This document shows positions 1-12,873 of a stretch of DNA of 64,000 bases, one piece after another; position 1 is the stretch's first letter, and each line of letters opens with the position of its first letter. Source of the stretch: Rotaria socialis. Taxonomy: Eukaryota > Rotifera > Eurotatoria > Philodinida > Philodinidae. The notes under the pieces are model-generated. The model made no database searches, was not told the origin of the DNA, and worked only from the letters and a program-made list of their open reading frames with translations. The position numbers and the translations under genes were made by a program. The stretch spans positions 1 through 64,000 of the forward strand of contig CAJNYU010003101.1 in the NCBI GenBank assembly GCA_905331475.1. The letters run 5' to 3'.

Positions 1-308
1 TTTGAAATTGTGTAGAACGAAACTTGAAAGAACACACTGATACGTATGTGTTACAAGAATCAAATCGATCGTTTGCAATATGTAAAACATATCTATGTTA
101 ATTTATCAACGAGATTCTTGTGTAATCCTATATATCAATTAGATATTGACTATTATTCCTATCAAATAAATATTGAAATTCGAATTGAATGTATCCAATC
201 TATTTAAAATATTTTTGAAAAAATACCATTTCAGATTCCTGACATTCATAATTTACTGTTATCAAGTTCTTTCATTTGACTTAAATTCATTTTTAAAAGC
301 ATAGCTTC

Positions 309-1013
309 TCAAATATTTAAATCATGATTAATACTGAGTAAAAGATCAAGAGCAAATACAGCTAAATATGAGACAAAAAATATAGCAATAGACCATTCAA
401 TCGAAGCTGCTACGGATTTTAATTGTGTTTGATTATCCGATCGTTTGATTAAACTCATGACAACAAAAGTAATTACCAAAGGAGTTACCATAGAAACAAA
501 TACTACTCGGATGTTTACCGCTACATTAACTTCATTTCGGGAAAATCGATAAACAATAGAAAAAATCGCCGAAAGAAGAGTAAATGCAATGAATAACCCC
601 GTAAATGTATAATGTGCGATTTTATAATTAACTGAATCCAAAATTGCTAGAAGACTAAGCGATATACCAGAAAGGATACCAAATATAATTGACGCCATTG
701 AAATACTTCTCTTAAATCGTCGTCTATTTTCTTTATCGAAACAAAGTTTAGTAAAAATCAATGTCAAAACAAATAATATCCCTGTAATCGCTGTACCAAC
801 GATGAATACTGATTTGTGTCGAGCACCAACATTAGATATATATACTACTTCACCATCGTCAGATTCATATCGAACAAAATCATCTTCTGCCCATAAACTA
901 AATAAAGTAACGATAGTTGTTAACCAAGCGAGAGAAGCGACTATTGAAACAAATACACCAAGTACTTTAAAAAATGCATGTTGCCATGATGGAGATATTG
1001 TTCCTAGTGTCAT
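309..1013 (-). CDS. DRAM/TMEM150/Frag1-family membrane protein
   Basis: This is a 234-residue single-exon protein with about six hydrophobic segments: near residues 15-40, 68-88, 105-125, 134-155, 166-187 and 205-228. An extracytosolic loop after the first segment (around residues 45-65) contains a YISNVGA stretch, and the last segment is preceded by an IEW motif. This layout, with the (Y/F)IS..G loop and the EW before the final helix, matches the Frag1/DRAM/Sfk1 family. Members of that family sit in plasma, lysosomal or Golgi membranes and have been linked to autophagy or lipid organisation. Which subfamily this belongs to cannot be told from the sequence. The ATG is the first in the frame and the ORF is uninterrupted. 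A tetraspan or other multi-pass protein of unknown type is the main alternative. Confidence 0.72.
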   Translation of the reverse strand: MTLGTISPSWQHAFFKVLGVFVSIVASLAWLTTIVTLFSLWAEDDFVRYESDDGEVVYISNVGARHKSVFIVGTAITGILFVLTLIFTKLCFDKENRRRFKRSISMASIIFGILSGISLSLLAILDSVNYKIAHYTFTGLFIAFTLLSAIFSIVYRFSRNEVNVAVNIRVVFVSMVTPLVITFVVMSLIKRSDNQTQLKSVAASIEWSIAIFFVSYLAVFALDLLLSINHDLNI

Positions 1014-4000
1014 ATTTTATTCTTATAAAAGTAACTATATTGCAATAAATTAGTTTCTAACATGTGATCTACTGACTGCTGTGAATGTGGTTCATTTCAT
1101 CACTTCCAAAATTGGATCCACTAATGCACTTGTGCAGTGAGTTTTTTAAGTTGGTCTAAATAAAAACCGAATTGCACGTAAAAATCAGGCATAGTTTAAA
1201 ACCTCGCTATATCATATTTTCTCTTGGGCATTTTTCACTTTCTCGATTTTGTTGATGTCATGACTAGCGCCATCTTGGTCAGAGATATCAAAACCCAGAA
1301 ACTAGGCCAAAATAGTCGATGTGGTGCATACCGATGATTTCAACGGTCGCGGAAACCGGACTCTGTGATGCATTAACTCAAATCTGTAGATATTTAAGTG
1401 CTAATAAGTATCAAGAGCTACCATCTACTTCATCCATAGCTGATCAGTATGGTGCGCTTTTTATCCAGATTTTGAAAATGATCAGCCTAAAATTGATCAG
1501 AACTTGTTTCTGAAATTGCGCTGATTCCAAATATATATTAGTATCAATATATCCACCAGTTTAAAAAAAAAAGATTCATATAGTACATTTAGAATAGCCA
1601 GTAGCGCATAAGTGCTTTCATTCCATCAGTCAATAGATATGTATGTCATGCATCATAGCATTTTCACATGGTACATGATGGACGTTCTTTTCGAACGATT
1701 CTTTCTTTCATTGAGATTATAGGGCGCGTACAAGTACAGCAAATAAAAGTATTTTACTTGTACTTGGAAATACTTATTTGTACTTGAAAAAGTACGAAAA
1801 GTACAAGTGCAAGTATTTTCGTCCGAGCTCTGATTCTGATAGATATTAGAATTGGTAAATGTAATATTCTATTCTATCTTATATAATCCAAAATAGTGCA
1901 ATGCAGATACTTGAAAACAATATGTTCGGCGCTTGATAATGAATCAGCAGATAATTTGTGAATGAGAAATAAAACGTATCATCGCTATTTTTATCAATTG
2001 TTTTCCTGAAAATATCTCAAACACTCCTCACAGGCATACGTTTTTAAGCTGGAAATATGATTTTCAATATTTCTCATGGAGGAAATCTTGTAATTGAACT
2101 GATAAAAAAGAAAAAGACAATCGTTGATTTTGTTAGAAAAATTTACTTTATAATTTTGCCTGTATCCTAACAGATCTCATTTACGTTCTCGAAGTTGTTC
2201 CACAGTAATACGTGTAAATAGTGAACTGATCGATTTCATAAAATTTTCAAGTAGATCCATTCTAAAATGATCAAATTTATTTCAGATAGTCACAGAACCA
2301 ATAAAAATGTCTTTTATTAGCATTGAAGAAACTATTCATTTTTTTCTATTTTTTTAATATTTTACTAAAGGATATTTTATGAGAAGAATAATGACAACTA
2401 AAAACTAGGAAACGTAACCCATGGTTGAAGTTAGCGCTTATAGTTGCGTTTTTCTTGTCGCATTGCTTTTATACAGTCTCTTTCTCCGATTCTGTCGATA
2501 TTTTTCGTAGTGCGACTATTTCATCGATGAAATACTAATAGAACTTACCAAAACATGATTAATTTTTGCAAGAAACCCTAAATTTAGTTTTTAGAACAAC
2601 TTGACTTACTTTGCTACTAGAATTCCCAATTGTTTACTGAACTTTTTTAAGCGCTCACACAAAATGTATTATCTGTGCCAATAACAGATGAAGAGAAAAC
2701 GATTTCGAAACATCTACTTCCTTCGGCAGAATTGAACTAGTATTTTATAAGATCGCCAATCAATTCCAATCATAATAGAGGAGGCGTCCACGAAAAATTT
2801 ATTTTCTCCAGTTTTAATTTTCTATATATATATATATACATATGTTACAAGCCAACATCCTCCTTTCTCCCTTTCCTACGCGCAGTATCTTGAGTGGTTA
2901 AAACAATATTTAAATATGCTATGAAGTTTTTCGGAAGAATATTCTAAGTTTTACTATTTGTTTTTGTTTCTTCTTTTAAACTGTAAACGGTCTACTTTCG
3001 ATCCACAGAAAAACTTTTAGCAGGAAAACTATTTAAAAATAAAAATACTTTCTTTCCATCATCAGTGTGATTTTCCACTTTTTGGAACACGAAAAAAGGG
3101 TTTAAAAGGATTAACGGGAGTATAGGGACTAAAAGGAGTAAAGGAAGTGAAATAAGTTCAAGTGTTTGTAACTTAAATATAGAACAGTAAAACGGGATAA
3201 AATAAATTTCTCGTAGACCTATGTAATAGAGTATCATTAGCAATGGACGTCATCCTAGACAACTATGCCGACACGACAAGATTGAAAAAATTTTGGAAAC
3301 TGAATGCGAAAACGCTTGTGATAGGCAGAAATTCAAAGTAAGATATCATTTTACAAGCTCTGCACGTGTCTCAGTGACTTAAAACATGAAAAACTCCTGT
3401 TTAAACAAAAACAAAAATCCGTTCTGTAATTGAGATATCTGGTAAGCAGGAAATAGCTCATAAGTCTGTGTGAATTTGTTAACCTGTCTCCATGTTTGAC
3501 TTTTGTATTGCAAAAAGAAATCGCTTGACATCGATATGGTTTTTGTATATTTCCAATCTTTGAAAAATGTCCCGTCTTGTCTTGTCCTGTCCTGTCCTCT
3601 TTCCATCATTTATCGAAATAAGACGATAAATTATCCTTGATAAAATATGTTATGATTTTAATATTTAAAAATTGTGATTATTTTCAATAATTATGATCTA
3701 TTGTTTTTAGTGTTTGCTCCATCATTTATTACGTTTCAACTAGCACAGAATGTGTAAAGCAGATTAACAAAAAGTATATTCATGTCAAACAATCTGAACT
3801 TCTAAGAAAGAACTGCATTATAAACTGGAGATAAAATAAATATTTTTACTGGTCGTTCAAGTAGATTTTGATTCAAATATCACATGTAAATCATAATCCA
3901 TATCTAGCAGGTAGTTGGAATCCGTTCATCTTTTTATCTTAGTTATGATATCAATAGTGTTTTATCAAGATAGCCGAATTAAATATTTGCATAATTATCC

Positions 4001-4725
4001 GTAAGATGTTCACAGTACTTTCATCATTTTAATTAGATTCTACATTAAAATTAAGTGCATATAAATCAACAGAATTGTTCATTGTTTCAATAAGAAACAA
4101 ATTTTAAGACTTGTTTATCGAAGGAAATCTTTCCAAGTGATAATTCATCTTTTCGATTTAGTACAAAATTTTCTTACTAGAATAATTCGAATGGGCAAGC
4201 TATATATGATTAGTAGTAAAACAAATCACAAGAATCAGTTCTTTTACTTTATCTATAAATTATGAATGAGATTTTCTTCATCTTTGTTTTTTGCAAATAT
4301 TATGTTAAAAAATAATTATAAGATTCTATGCTGTCTAGTTCTCATCCAACATGAAGAAATGAATGAATTAATGATAAAAAGTATTCATCCTAGCCAGATA
4401 AATGCTAGAGAAAAAATATTTACTGCCATTTGTTGTTCTTTCGTCTATTCGAATGAATAAGCAGTTACTCATTTAGCTCACGAGAGTACAAAAAAAGAAA
4501 GAAAAATACGGAAAAAACTACGCTCACGTCTTTTTCTTTTGCGCTGACATATGATAATAATATGTTAAGGATAGCGTACTTCAGCTTATCATAAGATATC
4601 AATAGCTCAGCATTTAAGTAAAGATGAGTGTAAAAAGGTATATCTTACGGTTAACATCGTTTTGTGAAATGACTTTAAAATGAATGATTTTTGCGATGAT
4701 GAACAGTTTATTCTATTACAAATAG
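1014..4725. other. Intergenic, A+T-rich, no gene recognised
   Basis: This stretch holds short AT microsatellites (about 2822-2840), a run of GTACTT-type words at 1727-1815, a TGTCC-type short tandem repeat near 3577-3600, and only short unsupported ORFs. A 27-codon ORF on the minus strand at 2177-2260 is preceded by a plausible TTTTAG acceptor, but I do not recognise it. Confidence 0.6.
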
Positions 4726-5187
4726 TTATTTCAACGATTTGATAATGGTAATGGAATATTATCGTTGGCTGAAGTTGATCGGACAGTTATTCACTGGTAT
4801 CCCGAGTTTGGTACTAATCGTCAAGCTATGATTCGTGCCTTCAACGCAGCCGATACAAGTCGAGTTCGTCTCCTTTAGTCGCATTTGTTATGATTTTTTT
4901 TGTATAAAATTTCCGTTTTAATTCTAAACTGGATTTATTGAGTTTAAAGAATTTCAACGTCTAATTGGCTTACTATATTATTACACTGAATTAAGTAATC
5001 TATTTGGACAATTAAATACAAATAAAGGTAAAAGAATAAGTTTTTATGAGTTTAAAAAGGACATGAACTTATTGGTGATTTTGATGCAGACGAAAATGAT
5101 TTACGAGAAGAATTTAATCGTATTGATATCAATCATGGAAAATATATTTTATTCAATGAAGTTCGTTCTATTTTATATGTAACATAA
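4726..5187 (+). pseudogene. Decayed four-EF-hand calcium-binding protein gene
   Basis: Coding pieces resemble a small protein with four EF-hands. Exon 4726-4863 gives loop 1 (starting FDNGNG, then ILSLAEV) and the beginning of loop 2 (AADTSR). The sequence resumes at 4928 with TGFIEFKEF, so the joined loop is a perfect 12-residue EF loop. A degenerate third loop (NTNKGKRISFYEF) lies at about 5017-5053 and a fourth (DINHGKYILFNEV) near 5125-5163, ending in TAA at 5185-5187. Two defects are visible. The intron 4864-4927 starts with GT but ends in AA instead of AG. The frame then slips by one base in the A-run at 5054-5058. A 32-base 'intron' could hide the slip but is implausibly short. The 5' end before 4726 is uncertain; an ATG at 4680 could supply a first exon. 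It is probably a pseudogene, or possibly a sequencing-error casualty. Confidence 0.6.
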
Positions 5188-6470
5188 TTTTATCTTATAT
5201 TTGTTCTTCGTTCAGTTTTGTTTATATATGACACAGAAAAAAAAACAAATGAAATTAATCTATTCAGTTGAATGAGAAAACTTAACATTGATTTTTTTGT
5301 TGTCTGACAACATTTTTATTTTTTATAACAAATGTGTTTCTCGCTACAATACCTCATAAAATATATAACAAAATAATTACCTTGGCTCAATTTTCTAGTA
5401 CTTTTTTCTTATCAAGACAAATAACCAAACGGAAAAGGAATAAACTGATATAATGTGTCATGCTTAAATTATATATTCAAATTTTTATATTGCACTAAAA
5501 TTACACAAACGTAGTGATTTTTTTCTTTGATCTTCTTGTTATTGTTAAATCCATAAGATAATATTCTGTTTCTTATTTTAAAACAAGATTTCTATCGAGA
5601 ATTAACAATGTTAGTAATAGTTTGATACATTTTACAGACTCAACAGAATATCTTTGAATAAGCACAGCTTGCGGACTTGATATATGAAGTATATAATGAC
5701 ATGAGGAGTAATTAATGATTACGAGATATCAATATTAAACTATCCGTTGACCATTAGTTTAGTCAGAGCTCATTGTATTTTCAATATAAACTATAATTAA
5801 AATAGAGCTGAGATCAAGATAAAATTTCTATGAACAATAGAACTTCAAAATAGAAAAAATATATATATATATATAAATTATATTGATTGAGAATAGATAA
5901 AAAATTTTACAACACTAGAAATTAAATAAATCATTTTTTATTCGTCTCTATACTTTTATATGTTATAGTACGTCAATATGATACATGTACTCAACTTTCT
6001 TTTCAATATTAAGTAAATCAAAACTAGTTTTACATCCGTAGTCGAGTAATATGTTTTCAATTGACAATAAAAATAAATAAATATATCACTTTATTAGGTA
6101 GATTTTATGTTTACAAGGTTCACTCTTTGTATTTATACCATATTTTATGCTCATCGTTGCTGATTTGTTGGCCTCCAATTTCTGATGTAAACAACATCTA
6201 AAAGATTAAAACGTTTGAAAATCAGATAATGAAATAATTTTAATTTATTTAGTAATAAAATTTGTTCTAACTATCGAATCATTTTTTTAAGTAAAGCAAT
6301 AACATATAAATTTTCATTAGATTTTTAATCCTCAGAGAAAAACTACTGTTAATCATAACAGATCTATGATGCATAGAGATTTCTTATTCAAGACATTTTT
6401 GGTGTTTCTTATGTTATACGGACAAACCCAAGGTGAAAATATTCGATCGTACATTTTCTAATTGCTCTTG
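5188..6470. other. Intergenic, nothing recognised
   Basis: A+T-rich DNA with an AT dinucleotide run near 5860-5874. It lies between two convergent 3' ends, the EF-hand remnant and the DUF5522 gene. No conserved coding segment was seen on either strand. Confidence 0.55.
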
Positions 6471-6863
<393 letters not shown>

Positions 6864-8887
6864 ACGTGAAGACGCCAGTTAAAAAACTTTAGTTGAAAAA
6901 AAGAATTGATTAATCATGTTATTCTATCATTCTCTTCGATCTAGTTGTCTTGCCGAAACAAACAAAACACGACCAACAGTATAAACTCATGTATCAATGA
7001 ATAAACGAGAGAGGACGCACATTAACATACTCCAAACCGAATTTTCTTTCGCGTTTATTCAAAAGAAAAGATTTTGGATTATATATATCTATACTTATAA
7101 ATATGAAACGTAAATCAGAAATTTTTTTCTGAGAAATTTTAACACTTGAATGTTGAAAATATACTGCTTAATATTTTTCATCAAAGTTTCATTTAAGACA
7201 ATCAATCGATAGGTAGGAGAAGCTAGCTCAATATCCTATAAGACTTCAATTTTTTTGTTAAGGATTCAACAATAAAATAATTCTAAAGGTTTACATCCCG
7301 TATTCACAGTATAAAAATTTATTTTCAATTCAATTATCTGAACACTTGATGTTTTTTTAGGATTAAAATGATCACGGAAAACATTTCTATTCGATAAATC
7401 AATGCTTGAGACATCAATAATACAGATGAAAAGATTAATTTGATATAAAAGTGAAAAAATATTCAATAGTTTATCGGTAGATCCACTTTCACAAAATTAT
7501 GCAAAAAACATGGCGATTTATTCCTTAAAAAGTAGAGAAAAAATAGGATTCGAAACGAATTTTTCTCATTAAATATTAATTTGAAATATCACTATTTTTA
7601 GCAGATTTTAAAGAAGTAGTTTTCTGTTGACTATAATCTATTGATCGATTAACACTGACTTAGAACTCCGTTCATTGTTCTTTTAGTTTATGTTACAAGA
7701 AGTTTATGTTCAGGAAAACACGATACTACTCACTTAGTAAATAGAATCAAGATGGAATTTTTTTGCCAGCTGGATATCTCAAATCGGAATTTTTTAATAA
7801 AAATATATTGTTTTTGTAATCAAAGTAACTTTATTTCCTAGTAAGCGTTTCCCTGTTAAGGGACCTATTATTCTATCGAAGAGGGACGAGTGGACTTTAG
7901 TTTACACGAATTGATATTGATCGGTTTCATATCGTAAAGTATGCTTTATGTAAATTAAATGAACTAAATATTCGCTGAACCTGATGATTTTGTAAATAAA
8001 CACATACTTTCCTTATATTTAACAACTGTTTGTGAAAAGAAAACATCTTGCTGACTCACTCTCAAACTGTTAAGAGACATTCATTGATATACGATTTCTA
8101 ATCATATATTAATAATATCTATGATGATATGTGAATGCAGAGAATAGTATTTGAAAAAAAACTTCTTTATGGCCATGCTCAAAAATAACAAGACAAATGG
8201 ATTCTCATGCTGTATATAGGATGAAAGATACTTGCCTGAACTGAATGGATGAAAAAAAAATGCAAGATTACAAAGTAAAACCAATTTATTTGATAAGTTG
8301 CACGTATCGACATCGAAGAAAGATCATTTTTGATAATTTTCGAGTAGAATTCTTTGAATATTTGTACAGTTCACAACACCAAACAAAGTCCGCTGATTCT
8401 TGTAGATATTGCCTTGAACATAAAGAAAGAACTGAATAATCGACTCTTATTTTTCCAATTTGGAAAAATGATCGAACTAGTCAAACTGAAATAATTACCA
8501 GAAAAGTACATATCATGTATCAGTCGAGTGAGTTTCACATAGTTTCTCATAATGATGCTTATTCATTTGAATAGAACAATTGATCGATAAATTAACGTGT
8601 AGTGAATGAAGTTTCTCCGTTTTTCTTTCTAGTCTGAAAATATTTGTATCAAACTGATCAATAGTTGTCGCTGTGTGATGTATAAGCCAGTTTCCGCCAT
8701 ATAATTGGTCTTCTAAATCACTTCAGGTAGCTTTGAGTTTGCTGAGACGCCATGTCATCGGCATCAATCGGTTTGATGGTAAAAATTCGAAGAAAATCCA
8801 TTCAAAATCACAGAATCTTTTATGTTAGCCAAGAAAAGTTTTCTTTTCTTATTCAGATATATTGTGTTAACTGACAAAATATAAACA
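6864..8887. other. Intergenic between divergent genes, nothing recognised
   Basis: This region holds the 5' flanks of the DUF5522-type gene (-) and OSTC (+), so both promoters should lie here. Short ORFs at 7266-7466 (-), 8102-8284 (-) and 8245-8439 (+) overlap each other, have no family resemblance and are taken as noise. Confidence 0.55.
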
Positions 8888-9523
8888 ATGGAATGTATTT
8901 ATCGAATTCCTTTTACTTTTATTCAATGCCCAAATGTAAAACTTAAGAAACCATTATGGATTCGAACACCATCAAATAATATGTAAGATTGATCCTGTAC
9001 AAACCATTGTTATATTTAATTCTAATGTTTAGAGTTTTACTTGTTTTGCTTGTATCTTATTTTCTTGTTGGTGCTGGTGTTATCTATGATATTATTGTTG
9101 AACCACCTAGTGTTGGTCAGTAGAAAAATAAGAGAGACAATAAATTTGATTTCTATTACATTTGCATTTAAAAATCAGGTAGCACAACCGATGAGCATGG
9201 TCGCCATAAGCCAGTTGCTTTTCTGCCATGGCGTATTAATGGTCAATATATCATGGAAGGTCTTGCTGGTTCATTTATGTTTACGTTAGGTGGTCTAGGA
9301 TTTATTTTACTTGATCAAACAAATAAACCAAATATGCCCGGTCTTAATCGTATAGTTATGATTCTTAGCTCAGTGATCTTTATTCTTATTGCATATTTTA
9401 CAACAAAAATGTTTATTCGGTAAGAAATGTTTTGTAGATGAACCATCAACGGCAGATGTATTACGTTGTTATTTATTTGTTTCATTTCATTTTAGAATCA
9501 AAATGCCTAGTTATTTAAGTTGA
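8888..9523 (+). CDS. OSTC: Oligosaccharyltransferase complex subunit OSTC
   Basis: Four exons, 8888-8982, 9033-9119, 9183-9419 and 9496-9523, join in frame (phases 2, 2 and 2) to a 148-residue protein; the human protein has 149 residues. OSTC (DC2) is an accessory subunit of the STT3A-type oligosaccharyltransferase of the endoplasmic reticulum and helps dock it to the Sec61 translocon for cotranslational N-glycosylation. Recognisable blocks are the N-terminal IPFTFIQCPNVKLKKP, the first membrane segment ending GVIYDIIVEPPSVG, then DEHGRHKPVAFLPWRINGQY followed by IMEGLAGSF, GGLGFILLD and a last helix followed by the basic end MFIRIKMPSYLS. Three membrane helices are visible. The ATG opens the conserved N terminus. 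Exon 3 must start at 9183, because the nearer AG would bring in a stop. Confidence 0.95.
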
Positions 9524-10962
9524 AATCATGAACTCAATAATGGATCCTTATTATCATATCTTGATTCGAGCTTTATTGTTGGTTTCTTTCTTGTTATTCA
9601 TATATAGAGTTGTTTTGATCGGTTTCATTTTGGTTTTTTTTTATCATTGATGTTTGGCAACTTTTTTTGTTTGTTTATTATTACTACCATCTATACAAAT
9701 TTATTGATGAATTTTGAATAGAGAAAAAACCTTTTTTAAAGTCTGATGAATTCAACAAATAAAGCATGATATAATGATTATCTCGATGACTTTTCAATTT
9801 ATTTGTCCACGTCAACTATTCCTGAACAGGTGAGATCTCTGAACAAGGAATAATTGTAATGTTCATAAATAAAATACTAACATTTTCATCTCATTTCGCT
9901 TTCAGAATTTGTATTGTTCAGAATATAGCATATTTCATTTGCAATAATAATAGGGTCGAAACACAATAGCATTCAAATCAATGAATTTAATTTTCAGTAG
10001 TATTTGGTTTGTCAGATACTGAGCTATATTTTAACTTTAATTATTTATTAATAAAATGAACTCCATATAAAAAAAATATCTTGACTTTTAGCAAGACGCT
10101 GATGTTGCGCTCAAAAACTGATTTTCTATTTAGGACGCGACTGATTCATGTTCACGTACAATTCAGATAATGTAACCTATAAAGTCACTGTTTATCATGC
10201 ATTTTCATGTAGTGTAGCAACAATCATTGATGTAGTTTAAAATTTGTTAAAGCTTCAATTCGAAGACAATTCACCATTGTTAGTCATTGCTGTTAGAAAA
10301 TTTATTACCGTTTAGTTTTTGGATCATTTATTACACTACTTGTAAATTCATCAGAGTAAATGCTAAAAGGTTTCCTTTTTTTCAATTTTCTTTCAATGAA
10401 TTAACTGAAAATTGATAGAATCGATGATAAAGCCAAAATGGTACTTTAATTTGATTTAAAAATGAAGATATTGTATCATAGATTTATGTTGTCTTGAGAT
10501 CTATTCAAGTAAGTATTCAGTGAAAAATATATCGTGCCGGTCAATGAACAACTATTATTTGTCATTTTTTCTCTATCAAGATCGGGAAATGAAGAAAGCT
10601 ATCCCACTTACATAACTAGGAGAAATAGATCATAAAGAAGTGAATAATCTTCAAACAGTGATCAAAAGAAATTCTTTATGAAAAATTTATCAAACGATGT
10701 TGTCTAAGATTTTCGTTTTCTCCTATTTTAAGTTAAACTAGTCTCCTCGATCATATTATTTCAATATCCAATATCTACTTGAATCTGTTACAGGTTGAAT
10801 AATTTAAAATGACATCTGAGAAAATCAAAAACCTTAAAATTTCAATGCTCAATTATATTTGTTTTTATTTTTTGTTGTTATAAAATCGAGCATAAACAAA
10901 CAAGAAGAAAAAAACGTGGTACAATTCTTCTTTTGCTTTTCTTGTATAATTTTGGTAAATGT
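9524..10962. other. Intergenic between convergent genes
   Basis: A+T-rich 3' flanks of OSTC and RPL23A. AATAAA-like words occur downstream of OSTC (for example near 9758), as expected for polyadenylation. No further gene was recognised. Confidence 0.55.
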
Positions 10963-11599
10963 TTAAATGATGCCAATTCGATTAGCAACATCAAGTGCAT
11001 CATGATCAGCTTTAAGTCTAACATAGGCTTTCTTTTCCCCATCCGGTCGAATAAGTGTATTGACTTTTTCGGCATCAACATCATACATTTTCTTGACGGC
11101 TTGTTTAATTAATGGTTTATTGGCACGAATATTGACAATAAATACTAATGTATTATTATCTTCAATTTTTTTCATTGCCGATTCAGTTGTTAATGGATAT
11201 TTAATGATGGCAAAATGGTCAAGACGATTTCGTTTTGGTACAGATCGTCGTGGATATTTTGGTTGACGTTGTAAACGGAGTGTAAATGGACGACGAAATG
11301 TTGGTTTTGTATGTATCTTACGTTTACGTGTTAACTGATTTCCACTAGAAATAAGAAAAAGTTAGTTACTTGCCTGAGAAAATTTATTCTATTTACCGAA
11401 CTACTCGTTGTTTAGCTTTAAGTGCCGTTGATTTAACCTTTTCTTTACGTTCTTTTGTAACTACTTTAGTAGCAGTTGTTGTATTACCCGCGGTTTTAGT
11501 AGTTTTTTTGGCACTAGCTGTAGCTGTTGTCGTAGCAGCTGGAGCATCTTTCTTTTTGGCTGAAGCTGAAGCCTCTTTTGTTTCTTTTTTTGGTCCCAT
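10963..11599 (-). CDS. RPL23A: 60S ribosomal protein L23a (uL23)
   Basis: Two exons, 11599-11397 and 11344-10963, join in phase 2 to a 194-residue protein. uL23 sits at the exit of the large-subunit tunnel, where it contacts nascent chains and SRP. Exon 1 encodes the eukaryote-specific N-terminal extension, rich in Lys, Ala and Thr. Exon 2 encodes [16 protein letters not shown], then [20 protein letters not shown] and [20 protein letters not shown], the conserved uL23 fold, ending [12 protein letters not shown]. The 52-bp intron has clean GT-AG ends. A further splice acceptor (TTATTATAG) just upstream of the ATG suggests an intron in the 5' UTR. The extension is low complexity and somewhat long. 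Confidence 0.96.
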
Positions 11600-12873
11600 T
11601 GTAAAAGATGGAAATCTATAATAAATAATCAAAGAAATTGTAGTTAAATTAGAGTATCCGATGCTTTCTGTACACAAATTCGAAGAAACAAATAGAAAAA
11701 AATGATGTCTGTTGTTTATCGATTTCTTTCTATTTAATTTCTATTGGTTTAAGTTTCAGTCAAATTCCACATTGAAATCCTCATCATTTTTGCATAAAAA
11801 TTGTTTAATTAATATTGTTTTTATATTGAAATACTTTTTGAAATTAATTTCTTAAAGATGAACCCCGTACGTGTTATAGATGTCTCTAGTAGATGTGAAT
11901 AACAATTGTCGACTATTTTCAATCACATTTTCAAATGTAATATTATATTATTGCTTCCATTCGAAGAGCTCTGGTAGAGACATCACCAACGCTTTAAAAG
12001 TGATTAGGTGTAAAATAAACAGATTCTTCAATAGAAAATAAGTATTGTAGATCACTGTGTTCTCTTTGGTTTGGTACTTTTGATAGATTTTTTGTTGATG
12101 TGCCTGTCATTGATTAGTAATAGCTCAAATTTTCCACTTGTAGTCTTACGCTATCATAGCTACATCACTAAACTCAACAACAAAAATAGCTCTCTTACAT
12201 TGGTATAAGAAATGAAGAGAAAATAAATAATATGACAACAATCTATTTACAAACTTTACCAACGTAAGTCAATTCTTGATAAAGAATGTATGTTAAAAAC
12301 TGTTTTTCAATTTTTAAAACAAAATGAGAAGTGACGAGTTTTTTGATAAACTCATATTGTTAGATATTGATACTTATTGTGTCTATATGAGAGAAGATAT
12401 TTAGTTTAGAGAAGGTTTTTTTCCTGGAAATGATAAACATTTATTCAATGCTTCCCTATATATTAACGGAAATATTACGAAGCAAAACTATAGTTTAATA
12501 GATTCATTTTATCAGAAATATATCATGTTCATCATCAATTGCATTAACCCATATGAAGTTAAAATTGAGCGAAGAAAGTATTTGATAGAAATAAAAATGA
12601 TCCTATTGTCATACATATAATTTATCACATTTATCAATAAATGTGCAACAACTAGTTGAATAATGAAAAATAAGCACCAAGTGATTGGCTATAAAAGATT
12701 AAAATTAAATAAAAGTCCAACAATTTTCTTTTTAAAAGCATATTATTTTTCTTTTTAATGCCAGAGGATTTTTTTCGTTCTTTCGCTTTTATGCAAATAG
12801 CAAATATCATGAAATAAATACAAACTAAAAGTTTTGTTCGAATTTCAAAGGACAAACGAATTAAAACGACAAT
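11600..12873. other. Intergenic between divergent genes
   Basis: 5' flanks of RPL23A (-) and the methyltransferase-like gene (+). Near 11617 lies a probable 5' UTR splice junction of RPL23A. Nothing else was recognised. Confidence 0.5.

Noticed and set aside
802..1053. 83-codon plus-strand ORF
   Set aside because: Antisense shadow of the DRAM-like gene.
3241..3345. Plus-strand ATG followed by an open stretch ending at a TAAG donor-like site
   Set aside because: No partner exon or recognised motif. It could be a first exon but there is no support.
11370..11621. 83-codon plus-strand ORF with hydrophobic Val/Ala stretches
   Set aside because: Antisense of the Lys/Ala-rich N terminus of RPL23A, which produces artificial hydrophobicity.
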